Assembly (NCBI GenBank): GCA_045592105.1
Contig: JAZNUB010000041.1
Location: forward strand, 21,402 to 85,401
Direction of reading: 5' to 3'
DNA length: 64,000 nucleotides
Origin: SIG636 sp045592105
GTDB lineage: Bacteria > Bacillota > Clostridia > Oscillospirales > CAG-382
The position numbers were made by a program, and so were the translations under genes. Position 1 is the first letter of the stretch; every line of letters starts with the position of its first letter. The notes under the pieces were generated by a model, which saw only the letters and a program-made list of their open reading frames with translations, was not told the DNA's origin and searched no databases. This document shows, one piece after another, positions 23,170 to 31,668 of the stretch.

Positions 23170-24018
23170 ATGAGAAAAAGTATTTTTATATTTATATGTT
23201 TGTGCTTGGCTGCGGTTTTGGCGCTTACCTCCTGCGCTCGCATCAAAAGTGCAGTAGGCATTGACCGTATGGAAAACGCCGACGTGGGCATTATCCCCGA
23301 TAATAATTCCTCGGGCACTTCTGCAAAAGATCCTCATACCGAGCAAAATCAGGTTGTGTCCGTTGGACCTACCGAGGAAATTGAAAAAAACGACAGCCCA
23401 TATTTCAAAATAGGTGATCCGATGCTTATAGACCTGTCTCCTAAAGACGAAAAGGGCTCTACCATATTTCAATACACCGTTACAAATGTGGAGATTCTTA
23501 CCGACCTTGACGGCATTGACAATATAATTATGAAAATATATGAGGATGAAAACGGTAATATACAAACAAGGAATCTTGCGGATTATCTGAACGAAGATGG
23601 AAAACTTAAAGATGATTATTTTTACGTTGTTGTGGATATAAACACAAAATACGTATCAGGCTATGATGAGGTAAGAGATGAACTGTATCACGGAAAACTG
23701 GGATACGATTGTGAGCCAGTAGCTAAGAAAGAAGTTGTTACCGAACACGAAAATGGAATTACAAGTATTAGTTATGTGTTTTTGGACGAAAACGGGAACG
23801 AGTTTCGCTATCCAGAGTATATTGGAGGCCATTCAAGCTTTTACCGCGAGGACGGTTCTAAAGACGCCAACCATATGTATTTAAAAATAGGCGAGGAAAT
23901 AAATTGGCAGGTAGGCAAAATTTTAGAAAAAAGCCTTGTTAAAAAATACGGAGCGGTATTTGCCATAAACAGCTCTACAAAAGTTGAACTGCCTATTGAC
24001 CTTAGCGAATACGATTAA
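23170..24018 (+). CDS. lipoprotein, tandem copy 1
   Basis: A 282-residue protein with lipoprotein signal (CLCLAAVLALTSCARI, Cys at 22), acidic linker and a beta-rich domain (GSTIFQYTVTNVEIL, VVVDINTKYVSG, HMYLKIGEEINWQVG). It resembles the DUF5027/5028-like secreted domains that accompany peptide-exporter loci in Firmicutes, a weak assignment. The signal region is almost identical at DNA level to that of the next gene. It starts the operon behind the repeated motif. A role as a binding or immunity lipoprotein at the outer membrane face is inferred. Confidence 0.7.
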   Translation: MRKSIFIFICLCLAAVLALTSCARIKSAVGIDRMENADVGIIPDNNSSGTSAKDPHTEQNQVVSVGPTEEIEKNDSPYFKIGDPMLIDLSPKDEKGSTIFQYTVTNVEILTDLDGIDNIIMKIYEDENGNIQTRNLADYLNEDGKLKDDYFYVVVDINTKYVSGYDEVRDELYHGKLGYDCEPVAKKEVVTEHENGITSISYVFLDENGNEFRYPEYIGGHSSFYREDGSKDANHMYLKIGEEINWQVGKILEKSLVKKYGAVFAINSSTKVELPIDLSEYD

Positions 24019-24039
24019 GAAGAAAGGAAAGGCTGTAAA

Positions 24040-24891
24040 ATGAAGAAAAGCATTTTTATACTTATGTGTTTGTGCTTGGCTGCGGTTTTGGCGCTTACCT
24101 CCTGCGCTCGTATAAAAAGCGCGGTAGGCATTGATCGTATGGATAACGCCGACGTGGCTATTCTTCCTGATAATGATGATTCCAGACTCACGGTAAATGA
24201 TCCCCACGCCGATGAGAATTACGAGATTTCTTACGGCAAAACAGAGGAAATTGAAAAGCCGACAGAGCCAACGGTACAGATAGGCGAGCCCCTGTTAGTT
24301 GACCATTCACCGAAAAACGAAAAGGGCTCTACAATATTTCAGTATACCGTAACTGACGTGCAAGTTCTTGACGATGTGCGCGGTATTGAAAATTTGATTA
24401 TATATGATCATATAGACGAAAACGGCATTCCCCACGAAAGAAAGCTTGATGAATTCACAGACGAAAACGGGAAGCTAAAGGACGAATACGTTTACGTTAG
24501 CGTAGATATTAACGTGAAATACATATCCGGCTTTGAAGAAACAAGGGATGAGCTGCGTTACGGTGATATCTTGTATGACTATTGGCCTTCCGGTAAGCGG
24601 GAGGTTACAACTGAATATGAAAACGGACTTAAGCTTACAGATTGGGAATATTTTGATGAAAACGGAAATGTGTTTGTTTCCCCCAAGTATATTGGCGGAG
24701 CCGATAGCTATTGGTATGAGGGCGCACCTAAAGAGGCAGGACACGTAGTACTTAAAATAGGTGAAGAAGCTAATTGGCAGGTGGGGCGAATTTTAGAAAA
24801 AAGTCTCGTTTTAAAGCACGGAGTAGTTTTAAAGATTGGGAGCGAAATTGGTAGTGACAAAAAGATTGAGTTGTCAATTGATTTAGGGTAA
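24040..24891 (+). CDS. lipoprotein, tandem copy 2
   Basis: The 283-residue paralogue of the preceding protein has the same signal peptide, RIKSAVGIDRM, GSTIFQYTVT and HVVLKIGEEANWQVGRILEKSLV blocks, with divergence concentrated in the central and loop regions. The 21-bp gap and AAAGGAAAGG ribosome site imply co-transcription. Retention of two copies with different middle parts suggests different ligands or partner peptides. No enzymatic motif is visible. Confidence 0.7.
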   Translation: MKKSIFILMCLCLAAVLALTSCARIKSAVGIDRMDNADVAILPDNDDSRLTVNDPHADENYEISYGKTEEIEKPTEPTVQIGEPLLVDHSPKNEKGSTIFQYTVTDVQVLDDVRGIENLIIYDHIDENGIPHERKLDEFTDENGKLKDEYVYVSVDINVKYISGFEETRDELRYGDILYDYWPSGKREVTTEYENGLKLTDWEYFDENGNVFVSPKYIGGADSYWYEGAPKEAGHVVLKIGEEANWQVGRILEKSLVLKHGVVLKIGSEIGSDKKIELSIDLG

Positions 24892-24905
24892 ACGAGGTAG
24901 TATGT

Positions 24906-25766
24906 ATGAAAGCGTTGCTAAAAACAGAGCTTGCAAAAGCCTTAAAAAACAAGTATTTTATAATAACTTTGATTATAGCATCCGTTATTTGCGTTTTAGG
25001 TGCTATAAACAGAATTAATGAGTACAACGTTATGTTAGACTACATAAAAGCAGACAAAGCCGCCCACGGTGGCGAAATATTTAAAAACCCATATTTACCG
25101 GCAGACTCTTTGTTTACATATTGGATAGGCGGGGAGTATTCTTCTTTGTATTTTTCGCTTTACTATTTGCTAATACCTTTGTTTGCTGCTTTTCCTTACG
25201 GATGGTCTTATTTTATGGAGCGTAAAAAAGGGTATATAAAAAATGTTTTCACAAGGACTGACAAGAAGAACTACTTTTTATCAAAGTATATAGCTGTGTT
25301 TGTAGCAGGTGGGCTTGCTGTAGTACTGCCGCTTTTGCTTAACTTCCTTTTAACCTCCTGTTTTATTCCTGCAAGAACGCCCGACGTGTTGTATGACACG
25401 TATACCGGTGTAGGCTTTTTGCAAATGTGGTCGTCTTTATACTACACCCATCCATTTATTTACGTAGGCTTGTATATGCTGCTTAGTTTTGTCTTTGGCG
25501 GCCTTATTGCAGCGCTTTGTCTTGCTATTGCCTTTTTTATCAGAAACAGAGTAGCCGTGCTTTTGCTTCCGTTCTTCCTTATGCTAGGCTTGAATTTTGC
25601 AAATACATATTCAAACACTTGGGAACTTTCTCCCCTTAACTTTTTGCATCCTGCAAGTGTAGTAAACATTACAAACGGATGGATTGTACTTATAGAAGGT
25701 ATTTTGCTGTTTGTCATAAGCTTTGGCATTACAATGTGGAGAGGTCAAAAGGATGATGTTTTTTAA
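24906..25766 (+). CDS. ABC-2-type transporter permease 1
   Basis: A 286-residue membrane protein: a helix at 20-37, a long extracellular loop with DKAAHGGEIF, then five more helices. It is typical of ABC-2 permeases of bacitracin/lantibiotic-resistance exporters. It overlaps the next permease gene by 14 bp, and an ATPase follows, so the three genes make one exporter. Substrate unknown; the two-component system and lipoproteins suggest peptide immunity or export. Confidence 0.75.
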   Translation: MKALLKTELAKALKNKYFIITLIIASVICVLGAINRINEYNVMLDYIKADKAAHGGEIFKNPYLPADSLFTYWIGGEYSSLYFSLYYLLIPLFAAFPYGWSYFMERKKGYIKNVFTRTDKKNYFLSKYIAVFVAGGLAVVLPLLLNFLLTSCFIPARTPDVLYDTYTGVGFLQMWSSLYYTHPFIYVGLYMLLSFVFGGLIAALCLAIAFFIRNRVAVLLLPFFLMLGLNFANTYSNTWELSPLNFLHPASVVNITNGWIVLIEGILLFVISFGITMWRGQKDDVF

Positions 25767-26613
25767 GACCACCTATTTTGATATAAAAAACTTTTTAAGG
25801 CAAGAGTGGAAAAAGCTTTTGGTTGTTCCATTAGGCTTTTTACTCCTTTGTTTTACGTTCTATTTTCAATACGTTAAAAACACTATGCCTCAGAATATAT
25901 CAGGTAGCTTTGGGGACTATTGGCTTTACATTTTTGGCGGAATGAAGGAGTATATCCCAAGCCCCCTTGAATCCTTTAAGTTTCCTGTGTTTTGGATGGT
26001 TTTGTTTTTGTATCTGTTTTACGTTACGCTGTACTATCCCTATAACGATTTGTTGGGTTACGGTCAAAATGTGCTCGTGCGCTCCCGTGGGCGATTTAAT
26101 TGGTGGCTTTCAAAATGCATGTGGAACGTTTTTACGGTGCTTTCGTTCTTTTTGATAGGCGTTGTAACGGTAGCACTGTTTTGCGCCATAACGGGCGGCG
26201 TTTTCAGTTTTAAGATATCTCCTAATATGTATACCGAGGTTTTCAGCCTTGGCGAGGGTGGAATATTATTTGAGCCTGTTCCCCCAAAATACCCTGCATA
26301 CATAACGGGTGCGCTTATAGGCTTACCGATACTAACGGCCATAGCTATAAGTCAGCTTCAAATGCTCGTTTCTCTATGGCTTCGCCCAATCTTCAGCTTT
26401 TGCGTAACTGCGGCGGTACTTGTAGCATCGGCATATTATGTAAGCCCCTTTATGATAGGTAATTACGCTATGCCTATCCGTTGTGATGCGGTTATTTCAA
26501 ACGGTGTTTCCCCTGTGACGGGTGTAATTACGCTATCCGTAATAATTATCGTTTGTATAATCGTTGGTGGCATAGCCTTTAAGCACTATGACATTATCAA
26601 TAAGGAGAACTAA
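25753..26613 (+). CDS. ABC-2-type transporter permease 2
   Basis: ATG 25753 has GGAGAGG 8 bp upstream; 286 residues with about six membrane helices (first at 21-38, last at 260-280, TLSVIIIVCIIVGGIAF) and a large outside loop. It lacks close likeness to permease 1, so the channel would be a heterodimer. It is followed by the ATPase one base after its stop. Confidence 0.75.
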   Translation: MMFFKTTYFDIKNFLRQEWKKLLVVPLGFLLLCFTFYFQYVKNTMPQNISGSFGDYWLYIFGGMKEYIPSPLESFKFPVFWMVLFLYLFYVTLYYPYNDLLGYGQNVLVRSRGRFNWWLSKCMWNVFTVLSFFLIGVVTVALFCAITGGVFSFKISPNMYTEVFSLGEGGILFEPVPPKYPAYITGALIGLPILTAIAISQLQMLVSLWLRPIFSFCVTAAVLVASAYYVSPFMIGNYAMPIRCDAVISNGVSPVTGVITLSVIIIVCIIVGGIAFKHYDIINKEN

Positions 26614-26614
26614 A

Positions 26615-27268
26615 ATGGCAAAAATTATATGTAAAGATCTTGTTAAGGATATAAAAGGTCACCGCGTTATAGACGGTATAAGCCTTGAGCTTTCATCGGG
26701 TAAAATAGTTGGCTTTAAGGGAATAAACGGCTCCGGCAAAACTATGCTTATGCGTCTGCTTTCGGGACTTATCGGTATAAGCTCCGGCAGTATCACCATA
26801 GACGGCAAGGAGCTGGGCAAGGATATTACCTTTCCGCCAAGTCTTGGTATACTTATAGAAAATCCTGCCTTTTTGGATAGCTATACAGGCTTTCAAAACC
26901 TCAAAATGTTAGCCGCTATAAAAGGGGAAGCAAGTGACGAAAAAATAGCAGAAACCATAGCTCTCGTAGGGCTTGACCCTACGGATAAGAAAAAATACCG
27001 CAAGTATTCCTTGGGCATGAAACAACGCCTTGGTATTGCGGCGGCAGTTATGGAAAGCCCCGAGATTATCATATTGGACGAGCCGACAAACGCCCTTGAT
27101 TCAAGCGGTATAGACACGCTAAAGGCAATACTGCAAAAGGAAAAGGAGCGTGGCGCACTTATAGTTATTTCCTGCCACGACCTTGCGATTTTAAAGGAGC
27201 TGTCGGACGAGATATTCGTTTTGGAAACAGGCAAGGTGGTAGAGCACATTGCTGACGTAAAGGAGTGA
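26615..27268 (+). CDS. ABC transporter ATP-binding protein
   Basis: Start set at the ATG 5 bp after TAAGGAG; 217 residues. Walker A GINGSGKT, signature YSLGMKQRLGI, Walker B IIILDEPTNALDS and the switch histidine in VISCHDLAIL are all intact. It energises the two permeases upstream. The short length fits BcrA/SpaF-type exporters without a regulatory tail. The next gene starts at or just beyond the stop. Confidence 0.92.
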   Translation: MAKIICKDLVKDIKGHRVIDGISLELSSGKIVGFKGINGSGKTMLMRLLSGLIGISSGSITIDGKELGKDITFPPSLGILIENPAFLDSYTGFQNLKMLAAIKGEASDEKIAETIALVGLDPTDKKKYRKYSLGMKQRLGIAAAVMESPEIIILDEPTNALDSSGIDTLKAILQKEKERGALIVISCHDLAILKELSDEIFVLETGKVVEHIADVKE

Positions 27269-27273
27269 GCAAG

Positions 27274-27900
27274 GTGAAAAGGAAAACGGTTAAACGCATT
27301 ATAATAGTTTTGCTTATAATAGCAATATTCAGCACTTGGGGCGTAGGTTTTTATACTGTAAACAGTCAAAGTGACAAGCAGGTAGTTAAAATATATAACA
27401 CGGGTGATACCGTAGCAATAGGCGACAACTTTTGCCAAACTGCAAACGAAGATAGCAATGGATACGAGTTCACGGTGATTGGCGGAACGGTAAAAACCAC
27501 AGAACAATTTTTAAAAGATAACGGCAAAGAGCCCGATTATTTACATAAATTAAACCCTAAAGGCTTTGTTCCCAGCTACGTTTATCTTTTAGAGGTAAAA
27601 GTGCGCAACGTGGGCAACACAAACCAAAAGGGCTTTTCCCTCGTTGGAATGCCGCTCGTTACTTCTAACCTACAGCTTCAGGTACATGATGCTATGTTTG
27701 ATATACTGTATCCTAAGCTTGCCGGATTTTACGGCTTTGCAGTAAGGCCCGATACGGAAATGATAATGTACTTGCCCTATGCCGCAACAAAAAGCATAGA
27801 CAAATACTGTAACTATGATTATTTAACATCTGAGCAGTTTAGCTTTGTTATTTCCTGGTTTCCCGAGGAAATTAGAATTAAGGTTGAAACAAGCGTTTGA
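27274..27900 (+). CDS. membrane-anchored extracellular protein of the exporter operon
   Basis: A GTG at 27274, 8 bp after AGGAG, gives 208 residues; another GTG at 27265 overlaps that ribosome site. One N-terminal helix (about 8-26) anchors a beta-rich outside domain (YEFTVIGGTVKTTEQFL, YVYLLEVKVRNVGNTNQKG), similar in style to DUF4352/DUF5028 domains and to the two lipoproteins upstream. It probably assists the exporter or binds its substrate. No catalytic motif. Confidence 0.65.
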   Translation: MKRKTVKRIIIVLLIIAIFSTWGVGFYTVNSQSDKQVVKIYNTGDTVAIGDNFCQTANEDSNGYEFTVIGGTVKTTEQFLKDNGKEPDYLHKLNPKGFVPSYVYLLEVKVRNVGNTNQKGFSLVGMPLVTSNLQLQVHDAMFDILYPKLAGFYGFAVRPDTEMIMYLPYAATKSIDKYCNYDYLTSEQFSFVISWFPEEIRIKVETSV

Positions 27901-27952
27901 TAAGAGGGAGAGCAGGTACAATGGTACTTATACTGTTAGAAAGGGAAAATAT

Positions 27953-28816
27953 ATGAAAAAAACTTTATGTCTCGTCACAACGTTTGTTATAATAATTGCA
28001 TTCGCTTCTTGCAGTGGAAACGGTGCTAACAATAATGCCTCGCAAGACATTACAAGCAAAAATGAAATTTCCAAAACTCATAGTTCTACAGAAGATGATT
28101 TTTCTGTTATGGATACGCGTTCCGAAGATGATTATACTTCACAACTGACCCAGTCGGAAATTGATGATAGTTATGATACATCAGAACCTGATGACAACTC
28201 CATTGTTTCCGAATCGGATAACAGTTCAGTCGTTCCTGAACCTGATGACAGTTCTGTTGTTTCTGAGCCTGATGATAGTTCTGTTGTTTCAGAACCCAAT
28301 GATAGCTCTGCTCCCTCTGAACCGGATACAAGTATTGATACACCGCCTATAACCGTAAACAGCTCGCCGGCGGATATATTTAGTGCTGTTTCAAGTAATA
28401 ATAACATTCTTTCGTTAAACACAATAATGACATCGATCATCAAGAATTATTTGAACGGACAAGACGTTTTGTATATCCGCAGTTTTTCCTCGGGAGATTC
28501 AAAGCTTTTTGATCTTGCGGTAACAGATACCTCTGTTATTGACGGTGCTATATGCGTTGAGCCTTATGAAGGGCCTATAGAGTATTGCTGTTACTTAATC
28601 AAATTGAAAAACGGCGTGGACAAGGACAGCATAAAAGCGGAAGTTTTGTCTTCCATGGACAAAAATCGTTGGGGTTGTATTACCGCCGAAAAAGCCATTG
28701 TTATTGATAGCGGAAACATTTTGCTTGCTATTATGGCGAGCAAGGCTGAAACCGATGCATACGCAAAGGCTTTTGAGTCAGTAATGGGCAGCGCCGGTAC
28801 GGTTTTGTCTAAATAA
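27953..28816 (+). CDS. lipoprotein with Ser-Asp-Pro repeat linker and DUF4358-like domain
   Basis: ATG 27953 opens a lipoprotein signal (TFVIIIAFASC, Cys 17); 287 residues. A linker of nine-residue repeats (SEPDDSSVV type, about residues 75-125) spans the wall, then a C-terminal domain (about 135-287, PADIFSAV ... IKNYL ... CYLIKLKNGVDKDSIK) of DUF4358 type. DUF4358 genes often sit beside MBOAT and DHHW genes, as here, and may assist in acylation of surface polymers. Confidence 0.72.
   Translation: MKKTLCLVTTFVIIIAFASCSGNGANNNASQDITSKNEISKTHSSTEDDFSVMDTRSEDDYTSQLTQSEIDDSYDTSEPDDNSIVSESDNSSVVPEPDDSSVVSEPDDSSVVSEPNDSSAPSEPDTSIDTPPITVNSSPADIFSAVSSNNNILSLNTIMTSIIKNYLNGQDVLYIRSFSSGDSKLFDLAVTDTSVIDGAICVEPYEGPIEYCCYLIKLKNGVDKDSIKAEVLSSMDKNRWGCITAEKAIVIDSGNILLAIMASKAETDAYAKAFESVMGSAGTVLSK
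28181..28326 (+). repeat. 27-bp tandem repeat coding the wall-spanning linker
   Basis: About five units of nine codons (E-P-D-D-S-S-V-V-S) with synonymous drift between units. It is a length-variable candidate but not a CRISPR. Confidence 0.75.
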
Positions 28817-28820
28817 AGCT

Positions 28821-30218
28821 ATGGTTTTTTCAAGTATAAGCTTTATATATTTCTTTTTACCGGCAGTGCTTGTTTTGCACACGGTGCTTCCGAAAAGGTT
28901 TAAGAATACCTCACTTTTAATATCAAGCCTTGCGTTCTATTTTGCTTCAGAGCAGTTTTACATAGTGCTTTTATTGTTTTCTTCGGTAGTTGACTACTGC
29001 TGTGCTATGCTTATAAGCAAAGGTAGGTTGAAAAAAGCTTCTGTCACTACTTCTATAATTGTAAACCTATCATTACTCGGTGTTTTTAAGTATTTTGACT
29101 TTTTTGTGGGGAGCATAAACGGTGCGTTCGGTATATCCATACCGCTCCTTCGCGTTGCGCTTCCTGTCGGAATAAGCTTTTACACCTTTCAAACCATGAG
29201 CTACACTTTAGACGTATACATGGGCAGAGTTAAGGCAAGCAGAAACATTTTGAATTTTCTTACCTATGTAACGCTTTTCCCACAGCTTATAGCAGGGCCT
29301 ATCGTTAGATACGAAGATGTGGAGAAGGAGCTTTGCGACAGGAAAGTAAGCCTCTCTGTGTTCGCAGAGGGTATTAGCGTTTTTGCGGTTGGACTTGCAA
29401 AGAAGGTTATTCTTTCAAACCAGCTTGCAGAGCTTGTGGAAAAGTTCAGCTCATCAAACGAACAAACGGTTTTGTTCCATTGGGTGTACATTGTTGCTTA
29501 TACCCTACAGGTTTATTTCGACTTTTCAGGATATTCGGATATGGCGGTAGGAATAGGTAAAATGTTAGGGTTCAGTTTTCCTCAAAACTTTAACTATCCT
29601 TTTATTGCTTCTACGGTTGCAGAATACTGGAGACGTTGGCATATAACTCTCGGAACGTGGTTCAGAGATTATTTGTATTTTCCTTTGGGCGGCAGCAGAT
29701 GCGGTAAGATTAAAACCGTTAGAAACATTTTTATCGTGTGGTTTTTAACGGGGCTTTGGCACGGTGCCGCTTGGAACTTTGTGCTTTGGGGCGTTTTCTT
29801 TGCCTTTGTTCTTTGTGCAGAACGATTTGTTTTTCAAAAGCTTTTGAAAAGAACACCTAAAGCTTTGAAGCATATATACGTGCTGATAACGGTAGCAATA
29901 AGTATGGTTATATTTAACGGCAACGGAATATCTGCTTCCGTAAAACAGCTTTTGGCTATGGTGGGAATAGGAGCGGATGGAGTTTTTGGCAACGAAGCGC
30001 TATACTATCTTAAAAGCTATGCGGTGGTAATTATCATTTCCGTTATAGCCGCAATACCGGTGTTTAATAGAGCAAGAGAAAAGCTTTTACAGCGCTCAAG
30101 ACACTATAAGGTGGCGGAAAACCTGCTTGCTCCCATAATACCTGTCGTTTTAATTCTTGTTTCAACGGCGTATTTGGTGGACGGTTCTTTTAATCCGTTT
30201 TTGTATTTTAGGTTTTAG
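28821..30218 (+). CDS. MBOAT-family O-acyltransferase (AlgI/DltB-like)
   Basis: A 465-residue polytopic protein with about ten helices. It carries the MBOAT signature YFDFSGYSDMAVG, FNYPF...AEYWRRWHITLGTWFRDYLYFPLGG and GLWHGAAWNF, including the catalytic histidine. Such enzymes pass acetyl groups across the membrane to an extracellular polymer. The gene follows the DUF4358 lipoprotein by 4 bp and precedes a DHHW protein, the set that O-acetylates secreted polysaccharides. The polymer is unknown. Confidence 0.9.
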   Translation: MVFSSISFIYFFLPAVLVLHTVLPKRFKNTSLLISSLAFYFASEQFYIVLLLFSSVVDYCCAMLISKGRLKKASVTTSIIVNLSLLGVFKYFDFFVGSINGAFGISIPLLRVALPVGISFYTFQTMSYTLDVYMGRVKASRNILNFLTYVTLFPQLIAGPIVRYEDVEKELCDRKVSLSVFAEGISVFAVGLAKKVILSNQLAELVEKFSSSNEQTVLFHWVYIVAYTLQVYFDFSGYSDMAVGIGKMLGFSFPQNFNYPFIASTVAEYWRRWHITLGTWFRDYLYFPLGGSRCGKIKTVRNIFIVWFLTGLWHGAAWNFVLWGVFFAFVLCAERFVFQKLLKRTPKALKHIYVLITVAISMVIFNGNGISASVKQLLAMVGIGADGVFGNEALYYLKSYAVVIIISVIAAIPVFNRAREKLLQRSRHYKVAENLLAPIIPVVLILVSTAYLVDGSFNPFLYFRF

Positions 30219-30229
30219 GGGGTGCTGAA

Positions 30230-31318
30230 ATGACAGGAAGACTAAAAGACATTATTACAATTATACTGTTTGGTGCTATTATTTTTGGATTTTCTTTAAC
30301 CACCATTTTTATGCCCAAAGAAAAGTATTCCTTTAGCGAAAGACGAGAGAACGCCACTTTCCCTACAGAAAGCATTACAGACAAGAAGTTTTACGACGGC
30401 TTTGATGCATATATGCTGGACCATTTTACTCTTCGTGAAGAGTTCCGCACCGTTAAAGCTTTAAGCCATTACTATGTTTTCGGTCACAGCGATAATAACG
30501 GAATTGCCATAATAGACGGCAATGCGGTGAAGCTATCCGAAACCTTGGACGAAGATTCCGTAAGGTATACAGCTCGTCATATTTCCGATATACAAAAACG
30601 GTATTTATCGGGTTGCCGTGTTTTTGTTTCCCTTGTTCCGGATAAGGCGTATTTTGCATCTAAAAACGCTTTTTATCCCGGGATCGATTACAAAAAGATG
30701 CAAAAGCTTCTTATGGAAAACATAAGCGGTGCGGAATATATAGACATATTTCCTTTGCTATCATTGGAGGGCTACTATAAAACAGACCCCCATTGGAATC
30801 AAGCACGTATTTTACCTGTGGCAAAAGAAATAGCAACAAATATGGGTGCCGAATTAAAGGATAAGTATACCGAAAAGGAGCTGTACCCCTTTTACGGTGC
30901 GTATTACGGACAGTCTGCGCTACCGCTTAAACCCGAGGATATGGTGTATTTACAAAGCGAAACCTTATCTGCTTGCAAGGTTACGGTAGTTAATTCTGCC
31001 GGAAAAAGAGAAACAACGGTTTATGAAACAGATAAGTTTGGAAGTAAAGATTCCTACGATTTGTTTTTATCGGGTGCCGCAAACATTGTGGAAATACAAA
31101 ACCCTAAAAGTACAAGCGGCAAGGAATTGATTATATTTCGTGACTCTTTCGGCAGCAGTCTTGCGCCTTTGTTGGTTGAAGCCTATGATAAGGTCACTCT
31201 TATTGATACAAGATACATATCAATGCACATCCTTGAAAAATATGTGCGATTCAACAACCAAGACGTTTTATTTTTATATAACACGGCTCTTGTGAATAGC
31301 TCCTTTGTGTTGAAGTAA
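30230..31318 (+). CDS. DHHW/AlgX-like extracellular acetyltransferase partner
   Basis: The 362-residue protein has an N-terminal membrane anchor (about 8-27) and an SGNH-like extracellular domain. DGFDAYMLDHFTLREEF near the start, TDPHWNQ (the DHHW-type motif, here D-P-H-W) near residue 186 and FRDSFGSSLAPLL (the serine block) near 300 follow the AlgX/AlgJ order. It would transfer the acetyl group delivered by the MBOAT protein to the polymer. The H-to-P change in the DHHW block leaves the catalytic Asp and second His in place. Confidence 0.82.
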   Translation: MTGRLKDIITIILFGAIIFGFSLTTIFMPKEKYSFSERRENATFPTESITDKKFYDGFDAYMLDHFTLREEFRTVKALSHYYVFGHSDNNGIAIIDGNAVKLSETLDEDSVRYTARHISDIQKRYLSGCRVFVSLVPDKAYFASKNAFYPGIDYKKMQKLLMENISGAEYIDIFPLLSLEGYYKTDPHWNQARILPVAKEIATNMGAELKDKYTEKELYPFYGAYYGQSALPLKPEDMVYLQSETLSACKVTVVNSAGKRETTVYETDKFGSKDSYDLFLSGAANIVEIQNPKSTSGKELIIFRDSFGSSLAPLLVEAYDKVTLIDTRYISMHILEKYVRFNNQDVLFLYNTALVNSSFVLK

Positions 31319-31330
31319 TACAATAATTAT

Positions 31331-31470
31331 GGGGCTGTCTCAAATTGAAATTTTGAGATGAAACCATATACAAAAGTAACAAAAAATCAAGGGCAGTCAA
31401 ATAACGCCCTTGATTTTTTGTTAAGGTTGCACATAGCGTTCACAATTTGTTAATGCTATGAGACAGCCCC
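31331..31470 (-). mobile_element. MITE copy A (140 bp)
   Basis: Perfect 12-bp terminal inverted repeats GGGGCTGTCTCA...TGAGACAGCCCC enclose no ORF. The reverse complement matches 63860-64000 with one substitution and one extra T. The centre (31381-31419) is a perfect 14-bp stem with A/T runs on both sides, so it works as a terminator in both directions, here 60 bp after the DHHW gene. No clear target duplication. Confidence 0.88.
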
Positions 31471-31480
31471 ACATATTTTC

Positions 31481-31516
31481 AAACACACTTCGTTTTGGAG
31501 TGTGTTTTGTTTTTTA
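31481..31516 (+). terminator. terminator between MITE and integrase
   Basis: AAACACACT (31481-31489) pairs with AGTGTGTTT (31499-31507), then a T-rich run. A good AAAGGAGG at about 31570 is followed by only a three-codon frame (GTG AGC AAA TAA), perhaps a vestige of a lost excisionase gene before the integrase. Confidence 0.7.
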
Positions 31517-31668
31517 CTTGCCAAAATGAATCCCGTATCAAATATTTTCTGCGTAAATTTCGCAAAGGTAAAGGAGGAATAGCACTGTGAGCAAATAAAA
31601 CGTCAGCAAGCTTCACATTGTGTACTGACCTGTTGCGAGAAATAAATTCAGAAAGGATTTGATACACA

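Noticed and set aside
28181..28326. CRISPR-like repeats
   Set aside because: The period is 27 bp without spacers, keeps the reading frame, and codes a Ser/Asp/Pro linker.
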